From positions 2,842,501-2,906,500 of the forward strand of contig NC_135365.1 of assembly GCF_051622035.1 (NCBI RefSeq): DNA of 64,000 bases. Reading direction: 5' to 3'. Under the pieces are notes generated by a model that ran no database searches, was not told where the DNA came from, and worked only from the letters and a program-made list of their open reading frames with translations. Both the position numbers and the translations under genes were made by a program. Below are positions 36,901 through 45,600 of the stretch, piece by piece. This stretch comes from Arctopsyche grandis. Its lineage: Eukaryota; Arthropoda; Insecta; Trichoptera; Hydropsychidae. The first letter of the stretch is position 1. Each line of letters starts with the position of its first letter.

Positions 36901-37000
36901 CAACACAACGTTGCACGTGCCGTTTCAGTATATGGAGCTGGTGAAGCACACGTCTCCTGTCCCCACGTCCAACATACCGACAGCTCCATTGAACATATGA
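17246..37000 (+). CDS. dachs: Unconventional myosin Dachs (5' incomplete)
   Basis: Dachs is a myosin-like protein at the cell membrane that acts downstream of the cadherin Fat, promotes growth by antagonising Warts, and drives planar polarity. Eight exons join in frame: 17246-17379, 19097-19214, 19328-19521, 32524-32695, 32775-32947, 33022-33272, 33344-35168 and 36701-37000 (stop TGA). That is about 1,054 residues, with at least one upstream coding exon missing. The order is a short helical segment, a proline-rich stretch, the myosin head, one IQ motif (IIQSTWRGWHLRKR, about 34902) and a C-terminal segment with a PPPVPPSRP motif and an SH3-like part. The head has the P-loop GTSGSGKT (about 32775) rather than GESGAGKT, a switch I-like SNSESSRIG, and switch II DMFGFE (33864). 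A serine-rich insertion precedes switch II. The non-standard nucleotide pocket and domain order match insect class XX Dachs better than any conventional class. The 13-kb fourth intron is full of transposons. Confidence 0.92.
17435..17590 (+). mobile_element. RTE-type LINE fragment, highly decayed
   Basis: The stretch GAGGTACTCAAATGGTACCC to TGTGTGGGGTTAGGG parallels the 13.5-kb LINE end (KEVLKWYPRE ... MCGVRWMRVA) with many changes. It lies in a dachs intron. Confidence 0.6.
18480..18670 (+). mobile_element. Helitron-like 3' end
   Basis: It ends CCGAGCGAAGCCGGGTAAAA, then CACTAG followed by T, and matches the inverted copy at 6130. The 5' TC end is not certain. Confidence 0.5.
18690..18895 (+). 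mobile_element. LINE tail type C, two partial copies
   Basis: The first part matches the 3' end of the 9.6-10.6 kb LINE, including GACCATTGTGGCGCATTAGG and the AATAAATGAATT end. A second, shorter piece (ATGGTCCAAACTTAAACTT) follows. No coding sequence remains. Confidence 0.65.
19619..19793. mobile_element. Short GC-rich MITE
   Basis: GGGCCGGGCCGCACCGTG at the left is mirrored by CGCACGGTGCGGCCCGGTCC at the right, 175 bases in all, flanked by TAA on both sides. The TAA flanks would suit a PIF/Harbinger-type insertion, but the other complete copy (26211-26373) does not clearly have them. Confidence 0.75.
19917..20783. mobile_element. hAT-like non-autonomous element containing a SINE
   Basis: Termini TAGGGTTGTCAG and CTGACAACCCTA are perfect inverted repeats resembling those of the hAT element at 45.6 kb (TAGGGTTGCCAG). 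No 8-base target duplication can be read. About 20570-20755 is a truncated SINE core (CCAAATCGATCGTTTC to ATAGATGTCTC) inserted within it. No transposase remnant seen. Confidence 0.65.
20784..21130. other. Intron sequence without recognised element
   Basis: AT-rich part of the large dachs intron. Confidence 0.5.
21135..21396 (-). mobile_element. LTR fragment (fossil)
   Basis: Part of a long terminal repeat of the same family as the solo LTR at 47759-49466, in reverse orientation, sharing GTACACCGCCGAGTA at its start. It is incomplete and old, with no internal retroelement sequence next to it. It shows the family's LTR without the insertion found in the other copy. Confidence 0.65.
21726..21753 (+). 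repeat. (GT)n microsatellite
   Basis: An uninterrupted GT run of about 13 units after an ACACAC start. Confidence 0.9.
21754..22405. other. Intron sequence without recognised element
   Basis: It includes a poly-C run near 22291. Nothing coding is apparent. Confidence 0.45.
22411..22857 (+). mobile_element. Full-length SINE, head B with tail B
   Basis: The head has a box A-like GTGGTCTAGTGGTGAG and a box B-like GGGTTCGATTCCCAC, typical of a tRNA-derived promoter. Then come GTTGGCCAGACCTTGG, the core and tail B at 22791-22831 (CCAGGAAGG pairs with CCTTCCTGG), ending in an AATAAAAATAAAA tail. This is the reference B/B copy. Confidence 0.88.
22918..23200. mobile_element. SINE head A followed by an inverted SINE tail B
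   Basis: 22918-23105 reads forward as head A with box B GGGTTCGATCCCGTGAG and an internally shortened core. 23110-23195 is a tail B in reverse (CCTAATGCGCCTTCCTGG). Two insertions abut in opposite orientation. Confidence 0.7.
23240..23690 (+). mobile_element. SINE, head A with tail A
   Basis: A head A remnant (CTGAGAGGTTACTCGGTTAGATCCCGTG), the core, and tail A with GCACAGTGA and a TTTAGAGTATTCTGTAATA loop near 23609-23650, then an A-rich end. A short segment around the ACTATCTATAACATA motif is duplicated internally. Confidence 0.75.
23691..24950. other. Intron sequence without recognised element
   Basis: AT-rich part of the dachs intron. About 23800-24110 has recurring GAACGAAC/TTCATGTATGAAC-like motifs that may belong to a foldback element, but I could not define its ends. 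Confidence 0.4.
24954..25711. mobile_element. TIR element of about 760 bases
   Basis: Left end CTTAGGTAAAACGCATATA and right end TATACGTTTTACCTAAG are inverted repeats, and internal pairs (CCAACTGCATTTCG / CGAAATGCAATTGG) extend the match. A short relative with the same ends lies at about 26073-26210. No coding capacity. Class not assigned. Confidence 0.65.
25725..26065 (+). repeat. Left unit of a local duplication
   Basis: This segment (CTCGTATTCCTTTTTAGAAG, GCCCTTGAGTTGACATTTTCC, CTACCTCAGACATAAGTATA, then CCCAAATATTAATCTCTTCG) recurs at 26380-27975, where it is split by a 1.3-kb hAT element. Both units follow a GTTTTACCTAAG element end, so the duplication probably included part of that TIR element. 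Confidence 0.75.
25910..25978 (+). repeat. (TA)n microsatellite
   Basis: An almost pure TA run inside the left duplicated unit. The right unit has almost none at the matching position. Confidence 0.9.
26073..26210. mobile_element. Short TIR element, relative of 24954-25711
   Basis: GGTAAAACGCATATG at the left and ATGTTTTACCTAA at the right, with CCAATAGCATTTCG and ATTCTATTGGTCC inside, match the ends of the longer element. Most of the interior is missing. Confidence 0.6.
26211..26373. mobile_element. Short GC-rich MITE
   Basis: GAGCCGGGCCACACCGTGCG and GCACGGTGTGGCCCGGGTC form the terminal inverted repeats. The interior matches the copies at 7.9 and 19.6 kb. It abuts the end of the preceding TIR element. 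Confidence 0.75.
26380..27975 (+). repeat. Right unit of a local duplication, split by a hAT element
   Basis: 26380-26577 and 27894-27975 together match the left unit at 25725-26065. The break falls exactly at the AGTATACG target duplication of the inserted hAT element. Confidence 0.75.
26578..27893. mobile_element. Non-autonomous hAT transposon, 1,316 bases
   Basis: Perfect 14-base terminal inverted repeats CAGTGGCGGACTGG and CCAGTCCGCCACTG are flanked by the 8-base target duplication AGTATACG (26570-26577 and 27894-27901). The GGGGGCCCAC subterminal motif is repeated near the other end as GTGGGGCCCAC. 8-base duplications and CAG...CTG ends are diagnostic of hAT. No transposase frame remains, so it must be moved in trans. 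Perfect ends argue for a fairly recent insertion. Confidence 0.9.
28185..28515. other. GC-rich island of unknown nature
   Basis: GC-rich sequence (GGCCCGGCGGGCCGGC, then a CTC/CCT run) stands out in the AT-rich dachs intron. A 97-codon minus-strand frame covers it, but the glutamate run simply reflects the CCT repeat. It could be an enhancer, an alternative promoter or a small nested exon. It matches no other repeat in the window. Confidence 0.35.
28516..29460. other. Intron sequence without recognised element
   Basis: AT-rich part of the dachs intron. A short ATC repeat lies at 28892. Nothing else is evident. Confidence 0.45.
29463..29780 (-). mobile_element. LTR-like insert (fossil, tentative)
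   Basis: A sharply bounded GC-richer block in AT-rich flanks. On the minus strand it has a TATAAATATTAG promoter-like motif followed later by AATAAAC, the order seen in LTRs. No internal retroelement sequence is present, so it would be a solo LTR. Family not assigned. Confidence 0.35.
29781..30845. other. Intron sequence without recognised element
   Basis: AT-rich part of the dachs intron. It includes one TTTCCGGTCGAC motif related to the 2.7-3.5 kb array. Confidence 0.45.
30850..31265 (+). mobile_element. Short Helitron-like element
   Basis: It begins TC after an A, has a long (TA)n stretch, then AAAAATGAATGTATGTGTG, CACTGAACCGATAACGATGG and GGAACTTTCAGG. It ends GCATGCCGGGCTCAGCTAG followed by T. 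TC start, CTAG end, a GC-rich 3' hairpin region and A/T insertion flanks all fit Helitrons. The interior carries a (GGGAAY)n minisatellite at about 31100-31220. Related copies are at 12.1-12.45 and 62.7 kb. Confidence 0.6.
31100..31220 (+). repeat. Hexanucleotide minisatellite GGGAAC/GGGAAT
   Basis: About 19 six-base units within the Helitron-like element. All reading frames are open through it (encoding repeats such as Asn-Gly or Gly-Met), which explains the four overlapping frames there. None is a gene. Confidence 0.9.
31316..31704. mobile_element. TIR transposon, 373 bases, unoccupied copy
   Basis: Inverted terminal repeats of about 45 bases share GGTGCAAACGATCGACAAGC. They are flanked by CACAGATG on both sides, giving element bounds 31324-31696. 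It is the inverted relative of the element at 61719-62568 but lacks the piggyBac-like insert found there. The 8-9 base duplications suggest a MULE-, hAT- or P-like family. No coding capacity. Confidence 0.75.
32070..32305 (+). repeat. Dispersed repeat, also at 44.5 and 56.7 kb
   Basis: ACCTCCTTTACGTTTCAC, CCATATTGCTCATTTTGGTC, AAAATATCGTATA and ATAGATGGCGGTAGTA recur inverted at 56640-56910, and in part forward at 44515-44685. Class unknown. It lies just upstream of the dachs exon at 32524. Confidence 0.65.
35270..35552 (-). mobile_element. SINE, head A with tail B
   Basis: The minus strand reads head A (TAGCCAGCAGCATGGCTCCG, GGTTCGATTCCGTGAG), a shortened core, then tail B (GCGCATTAGGGTTTACCTG, TCTTCCTGG). 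It lies in the last dachs intron. This head/tail combination differs from the A/A and B/B copies. Confidence 0.8.
35622..36075 (+). repeat. Dispersed repeat, direct copy at 63.6-64.0 kb
   Basis: From ATAGATGTAGAATAACC through AACTTCCACAAGGATC to TTTCCTTCAGTGCCAAC, this copy is nearly identical to the one that runs off the right edge of the window. Each copy differs by small insertions. No terminal repeats seen. Class unknown. Confidence 0.75.
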
Positions 37001-37610
37001 ATGAACAATGACATATTTATTTAAAAACGTTTACCATAATTGGTTTTGTACATAATGAATTCTTGCGTGCCAATTTTTCACTTGCCATTGTAAATACGTT
37101 CGATCATTTCATCCCCGTTCACATTGAAAGACATTTTTTATATAGAAAAATATTATTATACACAGTATTTTGTACTTAGATATGATTTATTTTTATATAC
37201 CTTCGATTTTTTTTTTTGTGAATTTTAGTTTATTGGTACCATAACAATAAGTAATTTACCAGTAGAGTAAAGTGTTATTATGTCTGTATTTCATTTTCAG
37301 CCTGCAAAACAGTATTCGCTTATATATTATCGTTTATTTTACGTAGCTTAAGACTTAAAGTAGGCAACGATTTGTAATAATTTAAATCAGAGACTCGAAC
37401 TGAAGCCGAAATGAACTGAACCGTTGATAATCTTTTGTATAATATTAATTAAAAAAAAGTACCAAAATTGCAGATTTAAACCAAAACTGAATCTTTTGTT
37501 TCTGTAGGTTTGAGTCCCCGATGGGTAAACACTAGATTTTTGTATTAGTATTGTTTTTACGTAGTGCGAAATTTAAATTAATAAAATTTATAACGAATAT
37601 ATTAGCGTAA
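37001..37610 (+). other. Probable dachs 3' UTR
   Basis: Sequence downstream of the dachs stop codon with no recognised repeat. An AATAAA signal at about 37581 is the first good polyadenylation candidate. The boundary is inferred. Confidence 0.4.
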
Positions 37611-37944
37611 GATTAGAGCAGCGATTCCCAACTGACAAAACTTTTCTCGACTCGTTGAGGTTCTACAAGATTTCCCAAGAAAGAATCCTTACACTGAAAA
37701 GCTTAGGAATCGTTGTATTAGAGATACAATATTTTCGTGCGAGCATTTTGGAAACAAAGTAATATGTATCGGAGAAGTCCAAAGCCTTCCAATTGTGTTG
37801 TTCCAAATCAAATTTGAGTCTATAATTGGCATTAGTATTTCATAATCGTGTAACTAAATATGTCTTGATTGAAGTTCTCCAATACCAAGCAAAGATATGT
37901 ATGTTAAAACAGACTCAAACTAGCAGCTGATGACGCTATAACTA

Positions 37945-39170
37945 CTAGCATATCAAATTAAGTCTGAAGGATCCCACTGCTGGGTGTAGGCCTCCTCCAA
38001 GATACACAATTTTGATGTGTCACAAGTCAGTCTTGACCAGTGTGCACCTTTGTGCTTCATGTCATTGGTCCATCTGGTCCATTGACGGCCCACACTTATT
38101 TTCCCGTCTCTGAACTGCTATGCAGCGTTCATTCATAACAGTCTTAGAATGTGCTGGACTATATATTTAACCTTAGTGGATCGTTTATGCTTGGGATTTT
38201 CCTCTCCGTAATCTTTTGGGTCACGCAAGGCAGAGTCCAAATCTGTTAACCATACGTGATAACTGTGTGCACCTTTGTGCTTCATGTCATCGGTCTACGT
38301 GATCAATTGGTGGCCCACACTTCTTTTCCCGTCTCTGAACTGCTATGCAGCGTTCATTCATGAGTCTTAGAATGTGCTTGTTCACATCTTGGCCTTAGTG
38401 GGTCGTCTATGCCTGACATTTTCCTCTCCATAACCTTTTGAGTCACGCAAGGCACCTTTAGTTAGAGTCCAGATCTGTTAACCATACGTGACAACTGAGT
38501 GCACTTTTGTGCTTCATGTCATCGATCTATCTGATCAATTGGTGGACCACACTTCTTTTCCTGTCTCTGAACCGCTATCCAGCGTTCATTCGTGAGTCTT
38601 AGAATGTGCTGGACCACATCTTGGCCTTAGTGGGTCGTCTATGCCTGGCATTTTCCTCTCCGTATCCTTTTGGATCAGGCAAAACACCTTTAGCCAGAGT
38701 TCAGATCCGCTAACTGGTGCCACGCACTGATTAAAGACTTGACTCTTTAAATTTCGAAGTAATTTCAATCGGAGCATATTATTCACGGACCAGCCCAACC
38801 ATATACCTGTCTGCGAATCTCCACCAGTTGAGAAACGTAAGAAGATGACCCAATTATACTATCTAGTCCATCACCTCGATGTTTGTCCATTTGAACAGTG
38901 TCTGTGATTTCATTGTGTATGTCATTAACGTAATCATTTGTCGTCACTGATCAGACTCGACTCTTTAAATTTTGAGGTAATTTCAATTGGAGCATGTTAT
39001 TCAGCCTGCTGAAAGCCGACCAGCCCAACCATATACTTCCGTCTGCGAATCTCCACCATTTGAGAAATGTCAGATGAACCAAATATATTATCTGGTCCAC
39101 CACTTCGTTTGAATGTTGTCTGTGATTTCATCGTCATCAATCAGATCTTAAATAAAGACGATGTAATTGA
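37945..39170 (+). repeat. Tandem array of about 230-base units plus a second duplicated block
   Basis: GTGCACCTTTGTGCTTCATGTCAT recurs near 38040, 38268 and 38498, each followed by TGGTGGCCCACACTTCTTTT and TTAGAATGTGCT. 38730-38935 and 38945-39150 are a second pair (GACTCTTTAAATTT, GACCAGCCCAACCATATAC). The leading CCCACTGCTGGGTGTAGGCC resembles motifs seen in insect LINEs, so the unit is probably derived from one. Confidence 0.75.
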
Positions 39171-40240
39171 AGTGTATCATTAATATAATTGCGTCATTTG
39201 ACAGGCAATCAGCAGAAGGTTTGAGGCTTGCCAATTACATAGACATAAATCGACGATTACATTTCAATATTTGGAAGACTTGGACTATCTTATATTATGT
39301 TATAATTTGAAGAAGAAAAAAAGAAGATTAAATGATCCCTACTGTAAATATATTTTTTCAAATTGGCATATTAAAAATTATGATTAAAATTTACCTTAAA
39401 GTAAAAGGAGAATGTTTAGGAATGTATTAATAAAAAAAAATTCATGTTTCGAATAAGCTTTCATTGTAATATCATATACAGAAATAATTTAAATAACAAA
39501 TACAATTTTTTGTTTTTTTTTTTTTGACGAAAGGTGGTTTTCTTTTGTTTTTTAAATAATACGTCAAATTAAAATCACACACTTAATATAGACTTTACGA
39601 TAAGCAACAACATCTTGTACAAATATGTTTATGATATTATATATTATATTACAATTAAGATAGAAATATAAATATACAATGCAAAAAACGTGTTTTATTT
39701 TATATTATTATTATTATTATTGAACGCCCCAAACAACAACATTGACGTTATTAAAGCGAGGCTCAACAAATGGCACATTAAACACTTTTCAACAATAACA
39801 TACCGATCCGATTCCATTATTCAGTTATAGAAAATAGGCTATTTAAAACGTATCAACATCATCGGCTAACAATAATAATACCGTTCGCAATTATTTATTC
39901 GAGAATATAAAATAAAAATTCGAAGACCATGAGATTCATATTTATAGATTCGTAGAAAACAAAACTGGTTTTTTTATTTTTTTTTGGCATAGATTAAACA
40001 AATTTTATAGATTTAAATATATGTAGAAACAGGAATAAAATATAATTTTATTTGAGTAAACTCAGTCTTCTGCAGTATTGTATTGTACGAGACGGGATAG
40101 AGTTATTTCGTAACTAGTGAAAGTGCACTATTCTACGCTAAAATTCTTTAGACAGATTTTACACACGACTCTCCGACACTTAAACTGTCATACTTCATCA
40201 TGAAAAAACATCCCGGAATGTTTAAAAACTTGTCGAAGAT
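39171..40240. other. No gene seen
   Basis: Very AT-rich, with several poly-T and poly-A runs and nothing coding. Confidence 0.5.
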
Positions 40241-40243
40241 TCG

Positions 40244-40822
40244 TTAACCCTTTGAATGCTGACCAACGCCAATCGACGTTTTGCCAACAAGTCCATGAAC
40301 CTGAAAAACGTCGATAGATGTATTTTGAGCATACGAAACAAAAATATTACCCGCTAAGCCTTACCAGGTAGCATTGAAAAAAAAATGCATTGAATATGGT
40401 TCGTGTAATCCATGTCAATGTTTATAGACTGGTTTACACCAGAATTCCTGAAATTATAACCATAGCAGAATTTCCCGATGGAAATCCTAACTGCCGAGTA
40501 TTTTAGATTGTAGCTCGGCATTTAGATTGTGAACATTACATTTTAACAACAATGAAGAAGATGGAACTAGTTTTGCAAAAATACATTCAATAATAGACTT
40601 CTTTGTTTATTTTATATGGTTGCAAGATATATCAAAGAGTCTTAACACACCTTTACAAAACTCGAAATCCTCAGCGGTAGTTATCTAGGGTTTGTTTTAA
40701 TTAGCTACAATTTTTATACTGGCTTTATATTGGATTTCTAAATAATTCTAGTTGGAAATGTTGGCGAAATTTTCAGCGTGGCGGGCCTTCGACAGAAAAG
40801 ACGTCAGCACTCAAAGGGTTAA
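40244..40822. mobile_element. piggyBac-like MITE
   Basis: TTAA at both ends (40244-40247 and 40819-40822) flanks inverted repeats CCCTTTGAATGCTGAC and GTCAGCACTCAAAGGG. TTAA target sites and CCCTTTG ends are the piggyBac hallmark. 579 bases and no transposase. Confidence 0.85.
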
Positions 40823-41600
40823 GCAGATTTTTCTCCAGTCAAACGGACATATTGAATAGCTTTTCCCGTCCCAAGTTGTACATAAGAGATCCAAAAAAAA
40901 ATTGTATAGTTTACGGATTATATATGTATATGTAATGAAAATAGCGTGTATTAAAAAAGTTGTGCAAGTATAAAAAAAATTATACATTATATAATAACTT
41001 TCCAACAATTGTAAAGAATACATTTTTTTTTTTTACTTCAACATTTTACAAGATATTTTGGCAGTGTATACTTATTGAAATTGACAACAATAAATGCTTT
41101 CAGAAACATTTGTACTTAAGTTATATATATATATATGATATATTTTAACTCGACTATTTTTTACTTATTTTAAGTTATTTTGAACACATGCATCAGTATA
41201 ACAATTTTATCGACATGCAAATTTTAAAACATATAATAATATACATATATATAATATCTGAAATTGCAATTTAATATAATACATAATTAGAAATGAAATA
41301 GTATTTAAAATTTACATACAAATGTTGCACAATCATTTTTTAATTTATTTTTCAAAATAAATACTTAATTATTTTTTTATCACTCTTAACTATACTATAT
41401 CTTTGTAAACGGAATGTCGTTTAAAATGCAATAATATGTTAGGAACAATTTTACGACGAAGAATTTCATTCTACGAAGACGTAAGCAATAAATGTGATGT
41501 TGGAAAAATATTTTCAAAAATACTTTTTTTTTTTTTGGAATTAAAATATATATTATACATCAGATTTTTAATAGAAAAATAAGCGTAACCGAAATCGTCA
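40823..41600. other. No gene seen
   Basis: AT-rich. The overlapping frames on both strands lack coding character. Confidence 0.5.
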
Positions 41601-41603
41601 CAA

Positions 41604-42096
41604 TAAAGGTCTATTCATACGATCAAGCAGTTCACGGCTACAGCACGGCACAGCAACTCACGTAAACGACAGCTTCTATTCATACTATACAGCAACGCAC
41701 GTTTTGGCACGTTCAGACAAGTTTTGGCCGAGTGCAAGGCAAAATCGACTTACATATACATTACAGAGCGCGACGATACGGCGCAATATTGCTTGCGTCC
41801 AGTCAATATTGCCACATTAGGACGTTTCAAAAATATTCATGCGCAATTTCCTTAGTAGGCGTGCACTCGCTACTATGACGTCACGTCGTGCGTGAATATC
41901 TCCACAAAGGCCACAGAAAATCAGTTTTTCTTGATAAGTCACGGTGACATGTACTGTTGTTTAGTATGAATAGACTTTTTCGGCTACTGCTGTTACGTCT
42001 ACGCCACGTTTGGTATGAATATGTCCAAATTAAGTGTACCAAAGAAAACTTTTCATACTGCTGGTTACGTGCAATGCTAGTATGAATGGACCTTTA
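41604..42096. mobile_element. TIR element with TA flanks
   Basis: AAGGTCTATTCATAC and GTATGAATGGACCTT form the termini, each flanked by TA as in Tc1/mariner-type insertions. The terminal motif recurs inside (CTATTCATACTATAC, AGTATGAATAGAC), so the element has internal copies of its own ends. Less AT-rich than the surroundings. No coding sequence. Confidence 0.7.
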
Positions 42097-42606
42097 CTCG
42101 TACCATCGCCGATGAACTATCACATAATTAGGCCTGATCTAACGAGTCATTGCGACAGCCTCGAGTTGACACAGTATCACATTTAAATGTAAAAAGGCAG
42201 TGAAAAGAGAATGTGTCACTAGGAACGATTCCGTCACTTCAAAATTTACAATAAAAAAAATTATTGCTTAAAAAAAATAAATAGTTAAAGTATTACAACC
42301 GTCGTATAGTGAAGTAAAATTTGAAAAAATCACGACAATTCAAATGTGAAAATGAGACGAAAATAATTGATTTGGTCCATCTCCCTGTCGACACAGGCTT
42401 GTACATCAAAGACGACACAACTTAAATAATTCTCAAACCACAGTGAATACCAGAAGCGATTTTTTTTTTGTTTGTTTTTAATCATTATCATTTTTTTTTT
42501 GTAGATGCACCAGCAAGGGGTTAATAATAATAAATATCATGACCGAGTAGAGCGGTCAAAAGACATCGATATAAAGGATATGTTTTTTGAGTACAATGCG
42601 TTTGGA

Positions 42607-45600
42607 TTATTGCTCTTGCGTCGGAGTGCTGCAGAAGCAAGACGGCTTGTCGAACATTTCGCTGGAGATGGTGTCGTTCTCCGGAGACGTCGGATCGGGT
42701 TCGACGATGTTCAGGTTCGAAAACAGCTCGCTGTCGACCACCTCGGTGCATATCTGCTGCTGAGTAACTGAAACGAAAACAATAAGCTATCTCTATGGAA
42801 CATTCTGGAATATTGGTAGTAATTTTTCGAACATCGTTCATCTTTATTTCTCTCGGGTACTATTCCAGCACTTCTTCCATCCATTCTTCTAGCTATATGA
42901 CCTGCCCATTGCTATTCCAATCTCTTCACTATATTCCGTTTCCTATCTCTCCTCATTGTGCTGAGCATACAACGTTCGGTGCCACTATAGTATGCGGTCT
43001 ACCTTTGAATCGCAGTCGACTTTTTTTTTTTATTTGTATCGTAGCAACGACCTGTTTATTATAATTTTTATTTTTTATAGGGCCAACCCTAACATAACCT
43101 AACCTAACCTGACCCTTAAATAAATAGGTGTTGGCTGCTAAGATATCTTTTTTTTTTTGAAGTTTCATTTCATCAATATTTTCACAAAAAATAAAATATC
43201 ATATTTAAGGGTCAGGTTAGGTTAGGTTAAGTTACTCAGAGTAGCCACGGCGTACTCGACTGTCTCCGAGAATGCTGTGCTGGTAGTTGCAGGAATCATT
43301 CCGATCGATCTGCTCGCGAAGGAGAGGAAGCAACTCTTCGACGGCTCGTGAGGCAATGCATCGGAATCCCGAGAAGCAGCGACACGCAGACGGAAGGATA
43401 TACGGCAAAAGCTGATGAGGTGCTGGCAGAGGCGGTGGGACGAAGAATGTAAGGGACACTGGATCTACAGGATCATCCCGTCCATGGGCGACTGGGTTCA
43501 GAGGAAACACGGGGATACCAGTTTCCACTTGACACGGCTGCTGACGGACCACGGCTGCTTTGGCAAGTACCTCCACAAGATCAAAAAGGAGGCCGAAACA
43601 AAATGCTACCACTGTGAAGCCGAAGTGGACGACGCAGAGCATACCCTTTTCGGGTGCCCAGCTTGGGCGGAAGAAAGAGAAAGAATGGAGGAAATCGGAG
43701 TGACCTCACCCGAAAACCTGGACAAGAAACTAATAGAGAAGATGGAAGCTTGGGTAATCATCCGACACGTTCGCGTCAACGGTGATGAGCAAGAAGGAGG
43801 CGCACGAACGAGAGAGAAGATTGCATGTGAGATGAATGGAAGAAAGATCGACGAGAAACAAAGAATGAACGACGACGAATCAATGGACCCCCACTCTTTG
43901 AAGTAATACACAGAAGTCCCAGAGAGTGGAGGTCGGGGGTGGGGTTTAGCTGGTAAAAATCCGGCACTACCCTGCAGTTTGGACTGTAGGCTGTCTTCCG
44001 AAGATTTCCCACCTCCAGCGCAGCGAAAAAAAAAGGCTAGGTTAAGTTAGGGTTGGCCTTATTCATTTAAGATTAGGTTGTTAGGGTCGGTATTATTCAG
44101 TCTCATTGTCACACGCGAGAACTGATACTGCATATTAATGTAAAAACGTAAAGGTAGATCGCATACTAAAGTAGATATGTATGTGAAGGCAGACCGCATA
44201 CTAAAATCGGACCCAACGTTCCACACTACTTCCGAGTGCATTGGACTTTGTGTAACATTTTAGCGTTCAATGTCCAAGTTTCACATCCATACATCATCAC
44301 TGATAAAACACATTGATCGAAGATCGTTATGTTCAGATAAAGTGGCATTTTTGATTTGAAAAGACTGCAAAAATCAAATTGCGCATTTTTTTAAACGCTC
44401 ACATCTTTTAAGTGAGGAAAACCCGACAGAAATGATGAATTAATGTGAATAAATCTCCATACTTGTCGACGCGTCCGCCACATACCCACATACATACATG
44501 CATCTCGTCCGTTTTTACTTACCTCCTTTACGTTTCACATGGCTTTCGTGTCAGTGGTCATTTTTTATATCTCTTATCTCTTATCCGATCATTTTCATAC
44601 TTTGCCATATTGCTCATTTTGGTCATCAATATACGTTAATGTATCGTCTGCCATTACGTTGGAGATAAAATATCGTATACAACGGGTTTCAAATTTCGAG
44701 CTCATTGAGTTGCCTGAAGTCTACAACGCCGACGTCAACCGCGTTATACTGGCTTCTAACCTTTTCGCCTTGATATGCCCATTACAGATTTTAATTGTTT
44801 AAGCGCCTATAATTATATACATGTAGGGTTGAAATTGAACGAAAGGCTGATGTATGGGCTATAGCTGAGAAAGAGTATGTTACGACTGATTGTGAGAAGG
44901 GGATGAAAAGGGGCAGAGATGTAACGGTTAGTCGCAGTTGGACTTGTGCTCCGCGCGGTTGGTCGCTAAACCTCCGCACGTATCGTCTTGACTGAAAACG
45001 CAAGTGTTTGGTCTTCTTCTCACCTCAACCGCAACATCCCAACCGTGGTTCTGAACAGCGTCATCTGTCAGGATTCCCTACCACATATATTATTATAATT
45101 ATAATTTACCGATCAAATTTTGTATGTTGTCCATTAAGGCTCTGCTATTTAGCAGATTTTTCGAAGCTATATTCAATACTCCACTCCAGTTGTTCAATTG
45201 ATTTTCCTAAAAGAAACCAAGATATGTAGACATAATTTTATATACGTTAATGAATTTCTCTTCAGTGTCGTTACCATTTTCTTGAGCAAATTCTCCATCA
45301 AAGGTTCATAATTGACGCCCAACATTTCCTTGATCTCTATCGAATTGCTTATACTCTCTTGGATGTTATTCCTCACCGTGATGATATCCTTGACGATGTT
45401 GCTGCAGACGGGCACGGCCGCGTTACTATCGCTAGCATCTCTCAAAGCGCTCTGAATCACACTTGAATGCTGGTTTATATAATCGATGCAGTTGCGGAGC
45501 TCGATCAGATCAATGTTTTGCTTCTCTGAAACCAGACGAGTTGTACCGTTAAAAATATGCACTGAATATATGTATCTACTTCCACAAGCCTGGTATAATT

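Noticed and set aside
43232-43642. 136-codon minus-strand frame
   Set aside because: It is the antisense shadow of the R1-clade reverse-transcriptase frame on the plus strand, which has the Cys-His knuckle.
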